NCBI GenBank assembly: GCA_016186235.1
Contig: JACPMD010000125.1
Coordinates: 1-8,568 of the forward strand
Direction: 5' to 3'
From: Candidatus Roizmanbacteria bacterium
GTDB lineage: Bacteria > Patescibacteriota > Microgenomatia > UBA1406 > GWC2-37-13
DNA length: 8,568 nt
Positions within the stretch are counted from its first letter, which is position 1. Each line of letters opens with the position of its first letter. Positions 1 to 5,641 of the stretch are shown here, piece by piece. A program made the translations under genes and the position numbers. The notes under the pieces are model-generated. The model did not search any database and was not told the origin of the DNA. It worked only from the letters and a program-made list of their open reading frames with translations.

Positions 1-2
1 GG

Positions 3-296
3 AAACTTCCGCAAGAGAAAGTTTTCATCGACGGGAGAATGCCAAGTTGGCGACAGAAAAAGAGCGAAACCGAAAGCGAATATGCTTTTGGCGAATATAA
101 TTCGCTTTTCCAACCCAACCCCCCAATTGCTAAAGTATTTAAAAAATATGACATCGACACAGTGCTTTTACCTACTGCCTTTTTGGATAAAAAAGAATTC
201 ATAAAAGAACTCAAAAAAAATCAATTTAAGGAAGTTTACCGTGATCAAACGGCTATCGTATATTCTCAAAAAAATACATCCAACCACTGGCGATAA
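3..296 (+). CDS. C-terminal end of a membrane glycosyltransferase-like protein (5' partial)
   Basis: An open frame enters from the left edge (first full codon at position 3) and runs to TAA at 294-296, giving 97 residues of C-terminus. The residues KVFIDGRMPSW lie just after the edge, followed by an 'YDIDTVLLP' strand and a 'EVYRDQTAIVYSQK' strand. This resembles the soluble tail found after the membrane helices of GT39/ArnT-like or other polytopic glycosyltransferase proteins in Patescibacteria, where a DGR motif is followed by an alpha/beta tail ending in a 'D.TAVVY' strand. An ATG lies at 39, but the frame is open with family-like sequence upstream of it, so it is an internal Met rather than the start. 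The last 31 bp overlap the 3' end of the convergent ftsB-like gene. The family call is from pattern memory and is moderate; that it is a truncated gene is clearer. Confidence 0.6.
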   Translation, partial: KLPQEKVFIDGRMPSWRQKKSETESEYAFGEYNSLFQPNPPIAKVFKKYDIDTVLLPTAFLDKKEFIKELKKNQFKEVYRDQTAIVYSQKNTSNHWR

Positions 297-598
297 TTAG
301 GGAGAGGCGTCGGCGTGATAATCATAGGCGTCGGAGTGAGCTGGGGGAGAAGAATCGCAACCTCGTCAGGTTTTAGCAAATTGAGCTTATTTCTTATTGT
401 TTTTTCGATCTCATTGAGATCGCTCTTTTTTAAGATAGCAGTCTTGAGCTCTCTGTTTTTTTGCCTCTCGTCTTCGTACTCTTTTTTAAACTCTTGATAA
501 AATTGGACTTTTTTGCGGTAGTCAAAGAGATTTTTCGTCAGCGAAGAAAACAAAAACAGTATGAGAAGGAAATAGATGATTCTTTTGAGAAGGAGCAT
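266..598 (-). CDS. FtsB/DivIC-like septum formation initiator
   Basis: This 110-residue protein has the FtsB/DivIC layout: a short basic cytoplasmic end (MLLLKR), one membrane helix at about residues 6-22, then a charged extracytoplasmic coiled coil at about 27-70 (FYQEFKKEYEDERQKN onward). A Pro/Thr-rich linker (TPTPMIITPTPLP) follows, ending in an aromatic tail, NYRQWLDVFF. Such proteins bridge the divisome (FtsL and partners) to septal peptidoglycan synthesis. A TPTP linker with a W/F-rich tail is, as I recall, typical of Microgenomates versions. It lies 12 bp downstream of yqeY on the same strand, so the two are probably co-transcribed. No Shine-Dalgarno is visible. Its 3' end overlaps the convergent upstream gene by 31 bp. 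The family assignment rests on topology and composition, which other bitopic coiled-coil proteins could share. Confidence 0.75.
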   Translation of the reverse strand: MLLLKRIIYFLLILFLFSSLTKNLFDYRKKVQFYQEFKKEYEDERQKNRELKTAILKKSDLNEIEKTIRNKLNLLKPDEVAILLPQLTPTPMIITPTPLPNYRQWLDVFF

Positions 599-610
599 AA
601 GAAAAGTATA

Positions 611-1054
611 CTATTTGTTTTGAAGCGATTGGAGAAATTTCACAATCCTCGAGGGTTCTGCTTTACTTTTCAATTCCTTCACCGCAATACCAATCAGCGC
701 TTTCGGATTTTTTAGAGAGAGATCTTTATTCTTTTCGATTACTTTGTCAATTTCTTTCTTCAACTCTTCGTCTGACAACTCTTTTGGCAAATAGGGAGAA
801 ACGATTTCGAGCTGCTTTTGGTTTTGGTCTACAAGATCGTCTCTTTTGCCCTTTTTCGCTGCCTCGATTGACTCATTGAGTTCCTTGGCAATTTTGCCAA
901 GAACAGAAACTACTTCTTCATCTGTCAACTGCGCTTTTTTGTCGATTTCTTTGTACTTTATTTGTGATAGAATATATCGTAACAGCGAAAGTTTCTCGGA
1001 ATTTTTTTCTTTTAACGCAGCGATTTGGTCGCTTTGAATTTTTTGACGTAACAT
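611..1054 (-). CDS. yqeY: GatB/YqeY domain protein
   Basis: At 147 residues this matches the usual length of stand-alone YqeY proteins (about 148). Typical features are the N-terminal helix MLRQKIQSDQIAALKEKN, the 'LSLLRYILSQIKYKEIDKK' segment, 'LTDEEVVSVLGKIAKELNESI', the 'R.DLV..Q..QLEIVSPYLPKELSDEEL' segment, and a C-terminal 'P.ALIG.AVKELKSKAEPSRIVKFLQ' helix. The YqeY domain is homologous to the tRNA-binding tail of the GatB amidotransferase subunit. Stand-alone copies are widespread and their exact role is unsettled; a link to tRNA or amidotransferase quality control is usually proposed. The start ATG (1052-1054) sits 6 nt after a perfect TATAAT on the minus strand, so the message is probably leaderless. 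It is transcribed divergently from the gene at 1080 and lies upstream of the ftsB-like gene. Confidence 0.92.
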   Translation of the reverse strand: MLRQKIQSDQIAALKEKNSEKLSLLRYILSQIKYKEIDKKAQLTDEEVVSVLGKIAKELNESIEAAKKGKRDDLVDQNQKQLEIVSPYLPKELSDEELKKEIDKVIEKNKDLSLKNPKALIGIAVKELKSKAEPSRIVKFLQSLQNK

Positions 1055-1060
1055 CGTTCA

Positions 1061-1066
1061 ATTATA
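1061..1066 (-). promoter_or_regulatory. -10 box of yqeY, probable leaderless start
   Basis: On the minus strand TATAAT reads from 1066 down to 1061, and the yqeY ATG begins at 1054, only 6 nt further on. The expected transcription start therefore falls on or next to the A of the ATG. No good -35 is seen at 16-18 bp upstream (only T-rich sequence). The 25-bp gap between the divergent genes must also serve the plus-strand gene at 1080; a TTGACG lies at about 1040-1045 but has no well-spaced -10. Confidence 0.55.
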
Positions 1067-1079
1067 CCTAAATTAAGCT

Positions 1080-1481
1080 ATGAAAAGAAAAAACGACAAA
1101 GACGTCTTAAAAATATTTGGAGATTTTGAAAAAATTTTACACAACAAACCCTCGATAGAGAAGATGTATGAGGATGTGCGCATGATGAAATTCAAGATCA
1201 GGCCTGTTTCAGGTGATATTTCTCTTTTAAATATGGGAAATACCCGTTTCATCGAGACGCTGTGGAGTCTTGGCAAACTGGATGAGATATTTCAAAAAGA
1301 ATTCAAGAAACTCCAGCCGGAGCAGCAAGAAGTCTTTTACCGCCTTTTTGACGACATGTACCAAAAATTCCAACACCAACTCAATACAATAAATCTCAAG
1401 CCGGACAATCCAGTCGAACGAGCTCAGATATTCGAAGTGGAGATTTATAAAGAAGCTTCCTTAAAGAAAAAACATAATTGA
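1080..1481 (+). CDS. hypothetical protein, helical, cytoplasmic
   Basis: I do not recognise this 133-residue protein. It is charged and mostly helix-prone with no membrane segment or signal peptide. Visible pieces are a basic start (MKRKNDKD), 'SIEKMYEDVRMMKFKIRPVS', a central 'GNTRFIETLWSLGKLDEIF' segment, then an amphipathic helical half ('LQPEQQEVFYRLFDDMYQKF') and a basic tail KKKHN. There are no cysteines and no catalytic signature. The next gene starts 10 nt downstream, and its Shine-Dalgarno GAGG (1480-1483) overlaps this gene's TGA stop, so the two are very probably translated from one message. That makes a role linked to the exonuclease-like neighbour possible, but this is context only. 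The start at 1080 has no SD and is the first ATG of the frame. Confidence 0.75.
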   Translation: MKRKNDKDVLKIFGDFEKILHNKPSIEKMYEDVRMMKFKIRPVSGDISLLNMGNTRFIETLWSLGKLDEIFQKEFKKLQPEQQEVFYRLFDDMYQKFQHQLNTINLKPDNPVERAQIFEVEIYKEASLKKKHN

Positions 1482-1491
1482 GGCAACTTCT

Positions 1492-2070
1492 ATGAAAAAG
1501 TTCCCCGTTATTCTTGATCTGGAGACAAAGTATACTTTTCGTGACTACGACGACCCAAAAAAATTAGGCATCTCGGTGGTCGGAATTTATGATTACAAGA
1601 ACAATCAGGGGAAAGTCTATCTAGAGACAGAAATTCCTCAACTCTTTCCCATTTTAGAAGATAGTTCCTACATCATTGGCTTTAATGTAAAAAGTTTTGA
1701 TCTCCCAGTTCTTCAATATTACTATCCGGGAAAAGTACACAATCTGCCGATTTTTGACATCCTTGAAGATATCCGTGAAAAAGTAGGGAAACGCCTCGCC
1801 TTAAACGATATTATCATGGCGACGCTCAACAAAAAAAAATCAGGGCATGGCCTGATGGCAATCGATTATTACAAAGAAAAGAGGTGGGAAGAATTGAAGA
1901 AGTACTGCCTTGACGACGTTTTATTGACAAAGGAATTATTTGACTTTGGCGTTGAGAAAAACGAAATCTATTATCTCGATGAAAGAGGAAGAGTGACGGT
2001 AAAGGTCGACTGGAAAAAATATCTCGAGGAATCAGCGAAAAAAGACACCCATCTTACTCTCCCTTTTTAA
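1492..2070 (+). CDS. DEDDy-type 3'-5' exonuclease / RNase H-like domain protein
   Basis: This 192-residue protein carries the three exonuclease motifs of the DnaQ-like superfamily. ExoI is 'ILDLET' with acidic residues D9 and E11. ExoII is 'GFNVKSFDLPVL' with D70. ExoIII is YCLDD, with Y138 three residues before D142 (Y-x3-D), which places it in the DEDDy subgroup. 'LNDIIMATL' and 'GHGLMAIDYYKEKRWEELKKYCLDDV' resemble the RNase H-like domain found beside DEAD/DEAH helicases and in YprB-type proteins. The expected activity is two-metal-ion 3'-5' exonuclease on DNA or RNA; the substrate cannot be told. There is no fused helicase or polymerase, so it is a single-domain form. SD GAGG at 1480-1483 is 8 nt from the ATG. 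It follows the unknown gene at 1080 in an operon and is followed by the tRNA-Asn gene. Confidence 0.8.
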   Translation: MKKFPVILDLETKYTFRDYDDPKKLGISVVGIYDYKNNQGKVYLETEIPQLFPILEDSSYIIGFNVKSFDLPVLQYYYPGKVHNLPIFDILEDIREKVGKRLALNDIIMATLNKKKSGHGLMAIDYYKEKRWEELKKYCLDDVLLTKELFDFGVEKNEIYYLDERGRVTVKVDWKKYLEESAKKDTHLTLPF

Positions 2071-2077
2071 GTTAACG

Positions 2078-2106
2078 TTGGATTTCAGCTGCGTTTTGAG
2101 TATAAT
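2078..2106 (+). promoter_or_regulatory. sigma70-type promoter of tRNA-Asn
   Basis: TTGGAT at 2078-2083 and a perfect TATAAT at 2101-2106 are separated by 17 bp. Initiation is expected near 2113, about 11 nt before the mature tRNA 5' end at 2124. The position between the exonuclease stop (2070) and the tRNA fits an independent tRNA promoter. Confidence 0.75.
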
Positions 2107-2123
2107 TGTTATGTACTTTAACA

Positions 2124-2195
2124 TCCCCTGTAGCTCAATGGTAGAGCAAAAAGCTGTTAACTTTGAGGTTGGGAGTTCGAGTCTCCCCGGGGGAG
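2124..2195 (+). tRNA. tRNA-Asn (anticodon GTT)
   Basis: A full cloverleaf of 72 nt can be drawn by hand. The acceptor arm is TCCCCTG (2124-2130) with CGGGGGA (2188-2194), including one T-G pair, followed by discriminator G2195. The D stem is GCTC/GAGC with loop AATGGTA. The anticodon loop CTGTTAA (2154-2160) has GTT at 2156-2158. The variable loop is AGGTT. The T stem is GGGAG/CTCCC with loop TTCGAGT (2176-2182). The T-start acceptor and discriminator G match tRNA-Asn of other bacteria. The 3' CCA is not encoded (CAA follows the discriminator), so it must be added after transcription. The anticodon stem has four pairs, three of them A-T, with an A-G mismatch at its outer position (2149/2165). 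Accessory DNA begins directly after it, as is common for tRNA-associated integration. Confidence 0.93.
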
Positions 2196-2200
2196 CAAAA

Positions 2201-2228
2201 TTATTTTACACTGTTAAGACAATCTAAC
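2201..2228. repeat. 28-bp element after tRNA-Asn, similar to 6536-6563
   Basis: Starting 5 nt after the end of the tRNA, this stretch matches 6536-6563 at 22 of 28 positions without gaps, by hand alignment. Both begin TTATTTTA and share CTGTT and TCTAA blocks. The 6536 copy contains a 22-bp palindrome; this copy is not palindromic. A weaker relative (16 of 28) lies at 2998-3025. It could be a degenerate recombination site or a fragment of the same gene remnant. AT-richness makes chance similarity possible. Confidence 0.4.
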
Positions 2229-2274
2229 CGGTAATCTGCCTAAATTACTTTGAAGTCTTATAGTAACGACAATT

Positions 2275-2868
2275 CTACTCACTATCTACATTAGTAAGAT
2301 CTTTCCCAAATTGATCTGATTGAGTATAGGCATTATTCCACCTTATGACAAAGTTATTGATGATATTAATCGCTCTCGTTAAATTATGATTTCGATCTTG
2401 TCCATTATCCGAAAGTACTTGCATTTTATCAATAGAATATATATTTCCTTTGATGATGGTTGTTTGTAATCTGCCTGTCTTTCCATCTTTGATCGGCAGA
2501 TCTTCAATAGTTATATCTATTAATTTTGTTCCTTCATCGAAATTTCCAAGCATTGACGTCTGTAAGAACCTTCTGGAGTCATCCGCTAAACTGTATTGAA
2601 GAACTTTCATTACAGACATATGCTGCGTATAAAATTCAAGAAACTGTGGATGATTAATTGATTTTTGCATCCAGTCCGAATGAACTCGCTCATTGGTTGG
2701 AGTTATTGCAAATATATCCCTAGCGGGCTTGCCAAGTGCTGGACCTATACGCAAAGGTTTTGCTCTTTTTTCAAAAGTTTTCCATAAATTACTAACCCCA
2801 TCAACAGCATTTTGAAGCTGAACATCAACAGGTACAGCTGTTTCACCAGCTGGAGTTGTATCTCTCAT
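2275..2868 (-). CDS. hypothetical protein, unknown family
   Basis: I do not recognise this 197-residue protein. It has no signal peptide, no membrane segment and no cysteine. The N-terminus is Pro/Val/Ala-rich (MRDTTPAGETAVPVDVQLQ), the middle mixed alpha/beta ('FLEFYTQHMSVMKVLQYSLADDSRRF', then 'IDITIEDLPIKDGKTGRLQTTIIKG'), and the end helical and Asn-rich ('NLTRAINIINNFVIRWNNAY'). Its composition suggests a soluble cytoplasmic protein. It stands alone between the tRNA-Asn and a gene remnant, in the opposite direction to both flanking plus-strand units, so it is probably accessory. A 13-bp palindrome abuts its start codon and may be its operator. A TATGCT at 2880-2885 (minus strand) could be its -10, giving a leader of only a few nt; no convincing -35 or SD is seen. 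The length and undisturbed frame support a real gene. Confidence 0.65.
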   Translation of the reverse strand: MRDTTPAGETAVPVDVQLQNAVDGVSNLWKTFEKRAKPLRIGPALGKPARDIFAITPTNERVHSDWMQKSINHPQFLEFYTQHMSVMKVLQYSLADDSRRFLQTSMLGNFDEGTKLIDITIEDLPIKDGKTGRLQTTIIKGNIYSIDKMQVLSDNGQDRNHNLTRAINIINNFVIRWNNAYTQSDQFGKDLTNVDSE

Positions 2869-2880
2869 ACACTAAGTGTA
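2868..2880. promoter_or_regulatory. 13-bp palindrome at the start of the 2275-2868 gene
   Basis: TACACT-A-AGTGTA is a perfect inverted repeat with 6-bp arms. Its first base is shared with the complement of the ATG of the minus-strand gene, and its far end touches a possible TATGCT -10 (2880-2885). A dimeric repressor bound here would block initiation, so it is a candidate operator. No regulator can be named. Confidence 0.35.
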
Positions 2881-2889
2881 GCATAAGGT

Positions 2890-3012
2890 CTATAATTTTT
2901 TTAAAATTGAAGAAACTTGTAGTTGAAGATTTTCGTAATTTTCCTTATTATCTAGCCACTTGAAAGTTCGGAAATCATCTAATCGCTCGAGCAAAGCATA
3001 GTTTAAAGCCTC
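2890..3012 (-). pseudogene. 3' remnant A of an unknown gene (homologous to remnant B)
   Basis: On the minus strand a frame without a start codon runs from a TGA (3013-3015) to a TAG (2890-2892), about 40 codons. Its core reads RLDDFRT, then WLD, EN and LQ-x-Q. The same pattern occurs on the same strand at 6425-6535 (RLDDYRT, WLD, EN, LQ-x-Q). Between the copies many codons differ only at the third base (TTA/TTG, GAT/GAC, CTA/TTA, AAT/AAC), which is what coding homology predicts, not a plain DNA repeat. Both are cut off at the 5' side just before a plus-strand operon promoter. I read it as the leftover C-terminus of a gene, possibly of a mobile-element protein such as a recombinase; the family is not recognised. 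Confidence 0.55.
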
Positions 3013-3048
3013 TCAATAATCTAAATTGTTTTTACTCCGATTCTACTA

Positions 3049-3078
3049 TTGACACTCATTATAAATTTTTGGTATTAT
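3049..3078 (+). promoter_or_regulatory. promoter of operon 1 (TTGACA / TATTAT)
   Basis: A consensus TTGACA at 3049-3054 is followed after 18 bp by TATTAT at 3073-3078. Initiation is expected around 3085, exactly at the GTG proposed as the first start codon, so the first gene is probably translated from a leaderless message. The operon 2 promoter at 6576-6604 uses the same two hexamers. Unlike that one, no ArsR-type inverted repeat is present here. Confidence 0.7.
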
Positions 3079-3084
3079 TTTTTT

Positions 3085-3474
3085 GTGAGAAAACTTTTCA
3101 TAACAAGTGTTCTTCTTACATTTATCTTCCTAGCTTTATTTGGACTAAACCTTAGTATGCAGACGATGGAAGATGGAAGAATGTCTGATTGTCCTTTTAC
3201 AGCAAGTCAATCATCAATGTGTCAGATGCCAGCAGCAGACCATCTTTCTCAATGGCAGCAAACATTCACCGCGACTTTCCAATCTGCTTATTATTTGGTT
3301 TTTCTTGCGGCATTTATCTTTGTTTTTAGATTCTTAATCTCCCAATTCACCTTAGCTCCCCCAAAAACATTTGCATTTTATTCCTACAAGATACAGCATC
3401 CTGACTCAAAGTTGTTCAACTATCTTTTTCAAGCCTTTTCTGACGGGATTCTTCATCCCAAGCTCTACAGCTAA
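3085..3474 (+). CDS. bitopic membrane protein with external Met/Cys loop (metal-related, inferred)
   Basis: With the GTG at 3085 the product has 129 residues. A signal-anchor-like helix covers residues 3-22 (KLFITSVLLTFIFLALFGLN). An external loop with Met, Cys and His follows (MQTMEDGRMSDCPF, SSMCQM, AADH). A second helix lies at about residues 66-84 (YYLVFLAAFIFVFRFLI), and the cytoplasmic tail ends FSDGILHPKLYS. The frame is open up to TTG at 3049, but that codon is part of the -35 box, so GTG 3085 at the predicted transcription start is preferred. Small CPR membrane proteins with 'CPF...MC.M' loops and a 'DGILHPKLY' tail seem familiar from metal-related neighbourhoods, but I cannot name a family. 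The Met/Cys loop suggests binding of a soft metal (Cu(I), Ag(I) or Hg(II)) outside the membrane; this is inference. First gene of operon 1; the next starts 50 nt on. Confidence 0.7.
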   Translation: MRKLFITSVLLTFIFLALFGLNLSMQTMEDGRMSDCPFTASQSSMCQMPAADHLSQWQQTFTATFQSAYYLVFLAAFIFVFRFLISQFTLAPPKTFAFYSYKIQHPDSKLFNYLFQAFSDGILHPKLYS

Positions 3475-3524
3475 AAATAACCGCTACAGCCTTCTTTTTT
3501 GTTTAGCAGTTTCTGTTAAAAAAT

Positions 3525-4127
3525 ATGAGAATTAAAATCAATATTAAATCAATAATAATCGCAGTCTTAGTCCTTCTTGGATTAGGGTACTTTTATGTTG
3601 CCAAGGTTAGACCAATTAACTTCTCACCCAGCGTAAAAAACTCAGAATTTACACCGGTGAAAGGTGTATTGGCGGCAAAGTTTGATTACTTAAGTCAAAA
3701 TGGCAACTCGTCTTGTTCTTCCTCCTTTCAACAGTCGATTGCAAAGATGCCAGATGAGGCACGACTACAGGGATCCTGTTGCAGCCCGATGAGCTACCAT
3801 CGCTACAGCGAGCAGGTAGAGGGCTTGAAAAAGTATAAAGATATACCAGAAATACCCAAAGACCCCTATGACATCGAGGCAAAGTTAGCCAAAAATCTTA
3901 TGTCTCATTACGAAGATGAGTTTACCCAAAATCAACAAAAGGCATATGACTATGCGATGGAACACTCAAGCGAAAAAGGACCCTGTTGTTGCAAATGTTG
4001 GAGATGGTTTGTCTACGGAGGCCTTGGGAAAATTCTCATTCAAACATATGGATTCACAGGAGAACAGGTCACCGATGTATGGAATCTGTCAGACGGCTGT
4101 GGTGGAGACAATGAACACCATCATTAA
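3525..4127 (+). CDS. signal-anchored Cys-rich protein (CC, CCCxC, HHH), putative metal binding
   Basis: The 200-residue product starts with a basic stretch and one hydrophobic segment (residues 9-26, SIIIAVLVLLGLGYFYVA), a signal anchor or uncleaved signal, so the remainder should be extracytoplasmic. Cysteines are clustered: C64, C85-C86 in 'GSCCSPMSYHRY', C154-C155-C156 and C158 in 'KGPCCCKCWRW', and C192 in 'LSDGCGG'. The protein ends NEHHH. A 'YKDIPEIPKDPYDIEAKLAK' linker separates the two Cys regions. Vicinal Cys pairs and terminal His are typical thiophilic-metal ligands, and the neighbouring mer operon makes Hg(II) a plausible target. Periplasmic Hg carriers of the MerP type use a GMTCxxC motif that is absent here, so this would be a different fold. 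I do not know a named family. No SD is seen; the next gene begins 17 nt after the stop. Confidence 0.8.
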   Translation: MRIKINIKSIIIAVLVLLGLGYFYVAKVRPINFSPSVKNSEFTPVKGVLAAKFDYLSQNGNSSCSSSFQQSIAKMPDEARLQGSCCSPMSYHRYSEQVEGLKKYKDIPEIPKDPYDIEAKLAKNLMSHYEDEFTQNQQKAYDYAMEHSSEKGPCCCKCWRWFVYGGLGKILIQTYGFTGEQVTDVWNLSDGCGGDNEHHH

Positions 4128-4144
4128 AAATTTAAATAATTTCT

Positions 4145-5638
4145 ATGGGAAAAATAATAAAAAACATTAAAAAGTTGCAGAGATTAAATATACAAGTTCT
4201 TAATTGGTCATTTTATGTTTTACTAGGTACTGTTGCTTTTCTTGGATTATTTCTAGTGTTTTACTGGAGCCTTCGTCTTAACGCCAGCATTGATAATTTA
4301 GTAAGGAATTTCTATCGTGTACCTCTGTATTTCTGGCCCTATGTTATCTTAACAATTGGAACTCTTATTCTTTTTGGGATAAATGTTCCACTTTTAGTCT
4401 ACAGATGGAGAAAATATGGACTGCCTACAATAAGGGGACAGGCAGGAGGAGGAGTGGGAGCAGTGATCGGAGTTTTAGCTTCTGCCTGTCCTGTTTGCGG
4501 ATCAACTCTTTTGTCTATAATCGGTGTTGCGGGTGGACTTACTGTTTTTCCACTGCAAGGCCTCGAACTTAAAGCTCTCTCTTTTGGCTTAATGCTTATC
4601 CCCATATGGTTAATCAAAAGAGAACTTAAGATTTTTGCCAAAGGTGGTAAAGAGTGTCCTGTGGCCAAAAATCCATCGTTCAAGAAACACGAATGGCCAA
4701 TCTTATTGTCTTTAATTTTCCTAACTTTTATTCTGTTGTCTACGGCGTGGACGATGTTAAAAACTGATCCAGCTATAGCAAGAGTTATAACAAAATCAGA
4801 GTTGGTTAATCCTGGCGATAACAAACTCAATACACTTACCAACCCTAAGACAGGAAACAAAATCTATGATGAGGTTGTTGCAAAAGTCCTCCCAGAAAAA
4901 GGATTCCAAAGCAAAATTTCACTCAAAGACAGCGTGGTCAATTTGGTTGAGGCAGGAGTGATTGATAAGCAGAAATTTGAGAATATTTATAAAGAACGAG
5001 GAGGTTTACCTACCGAGTTAAAAGATGTGTTGACGAAAGCCACAGACCAAAAAATTCTTTTAACAAGAGCAAATGCCAACTATTATGTAAATCTTCTTTG
5101 GCCTCTTGGGTTAGCAAACTATATGTCAACCAACAATAAAAGTCCTATCCTTGGGGACTCTCTTTTTAATTTTGCCTCAACTGGCGGGTGGGATTTAGGA
5201 AAAGAGGAAAACGGCGGAGCATATTTCAATAAACTTACGATTGTTCCCTTGACCAAAGAGCAAGAGGATTTGGTAACAAAGATTGGCCAAAATACCTACC
5301 GTCCATGCTGTGATAACTCGACTTTTTATCAAGACTGCAATCACGGCTCCGCGCTTTTGGGGTTGTTACAACTTGGCGCATCACAGGGCTTGACAGAACA
5401 AGAACTCTATAAAGAAGCTGTGGCCTTTAATTCTTTCTGGTTTCCGCACAATTATATTCAGACAGCTTTATATTTTAAGGTTATTAAAAACATGGATTGG
5501 GAATATGTCAATCCAAAAGAGGTAATGGGGTACAACTATTCTGCGGTTTCTCAATGGAGCAAAAATGTCGCTCAAGAAATAGCCAAAATACCAAATCTTA
5601 TTCCAAAACAAGAAGGTGGCGGAAGTTGCGGGGTATAA
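4145..5638 (+). CDS. five-helix CPVC membrane module fused to external Cys domain
   Basis: The 497-residue protein has two halves. Residues 1-206 hold about five membrane helices: 20-43, 62-86, 104-128, 133-157 and 184-206. Positive loops at 'RWRKYGLPTIRG' and 'KRELKIFAKGGKEC' are predicted inside, so N-in and the C-terminal part outside. Helix 3 contains ACPVCGSTLLS (C115, C118), reminiscent of the vicinal Cys of MerT/MerC-type mercury importers and of the CPLC in the protein at 7252. Residues 207-497 form a soluble region with 'GGLPTELKDVLTKA', then RPCCDNSTFYQDCNHGS (C388, C389, C398, H400) and a terminal GGGSCGV (C495). C171 lies in an inner loop. A chain of thiols from outside (C495, C388/389) through the membrane (C115/118) to inside (C171) would fit metal relay; this is inference. 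The start ATG is the first in frame; no SD. The gene for the next protein follows after 3 nt. Confidence 0.8.
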   Translation: MGKIIKNIKKLQRLNIQVLNWSFYVLLGTVAFLGLFLVFYWSLRLNASIDNLVRNFYRVPLYFWPYVILTIGTLILFGINVPLLVYRWRKYGLPTIRGQAGGGVGAVIGVLASACPVCGSTLLSIIGVAGGLTVFPLQGLELKALSFGLMLIPIWLIKRELKIFAKGGKECPVAKNPSFKKHEWPILLSLIFLTFILLSTAWTMLKTDPAIARVITKSELVNPGDNKLNTLTNPKTGNKIYDEVVAKVLPEKGFQSKISLKDSVVNLVEAGVIDKQKFENIYKERGGLPTELKDVLTKATDQKILLTRANANYYVNLLWPLGLANYMSTNNKSPILGDSLFNFASTGGWDLGKEENGGAYFNKLTIVPLTKEQEDLVTKIGQNTYRPCCDNSTFYQDCNHGSALLGLLQLGASQGLTEQELYKEAVAFNSFWFPHNYIQTALYFKVIKNMDWEYVNPKEVMGYNYSAVSQWSKNVAQEIAKIPNLIPKQEGGGSCGV

Positions 5639-5641
5639 GCC

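Noticed and set aside
461..715. 84-codon plus-strand frame over the ftsB-like/yqeY junction
   Set aside because: It is antisense to two well-supported genes and has a low-complexity product of Phe, Lys and Arg runs.
1479..1481. Recoding of TGA (genetic code 25) as in some CPR phyla
   Set aside because: TGA ends the 1080-1481 gene cleanly, and no conserved gene in the window has an internal TGA.
2214..2260. Long-loop hairpin TAAGAC/GTCTTA after tRNA-Asn as terminator
   Set aside because: Only 6-bp arms with a 35-nt loop and no T-run; not convincing in AT-rich DNA.
3049..3084. TTG at 3049 as start of the first operon 1 gene
   Set aside because: It is part of the TTGACA -35 box, and the predicted transcription start is downstream at about 3085, where a GTG gives a normal signal-anchor N-terminus.
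4399..4860. 153-codon open frame on the minus strand inside the 4145-5638 gene
   Set aside because: It lies entirely within a gene with clear membrane helices and Cys motifs; the minus-strand product has no recognisable features and no promoter or SD.
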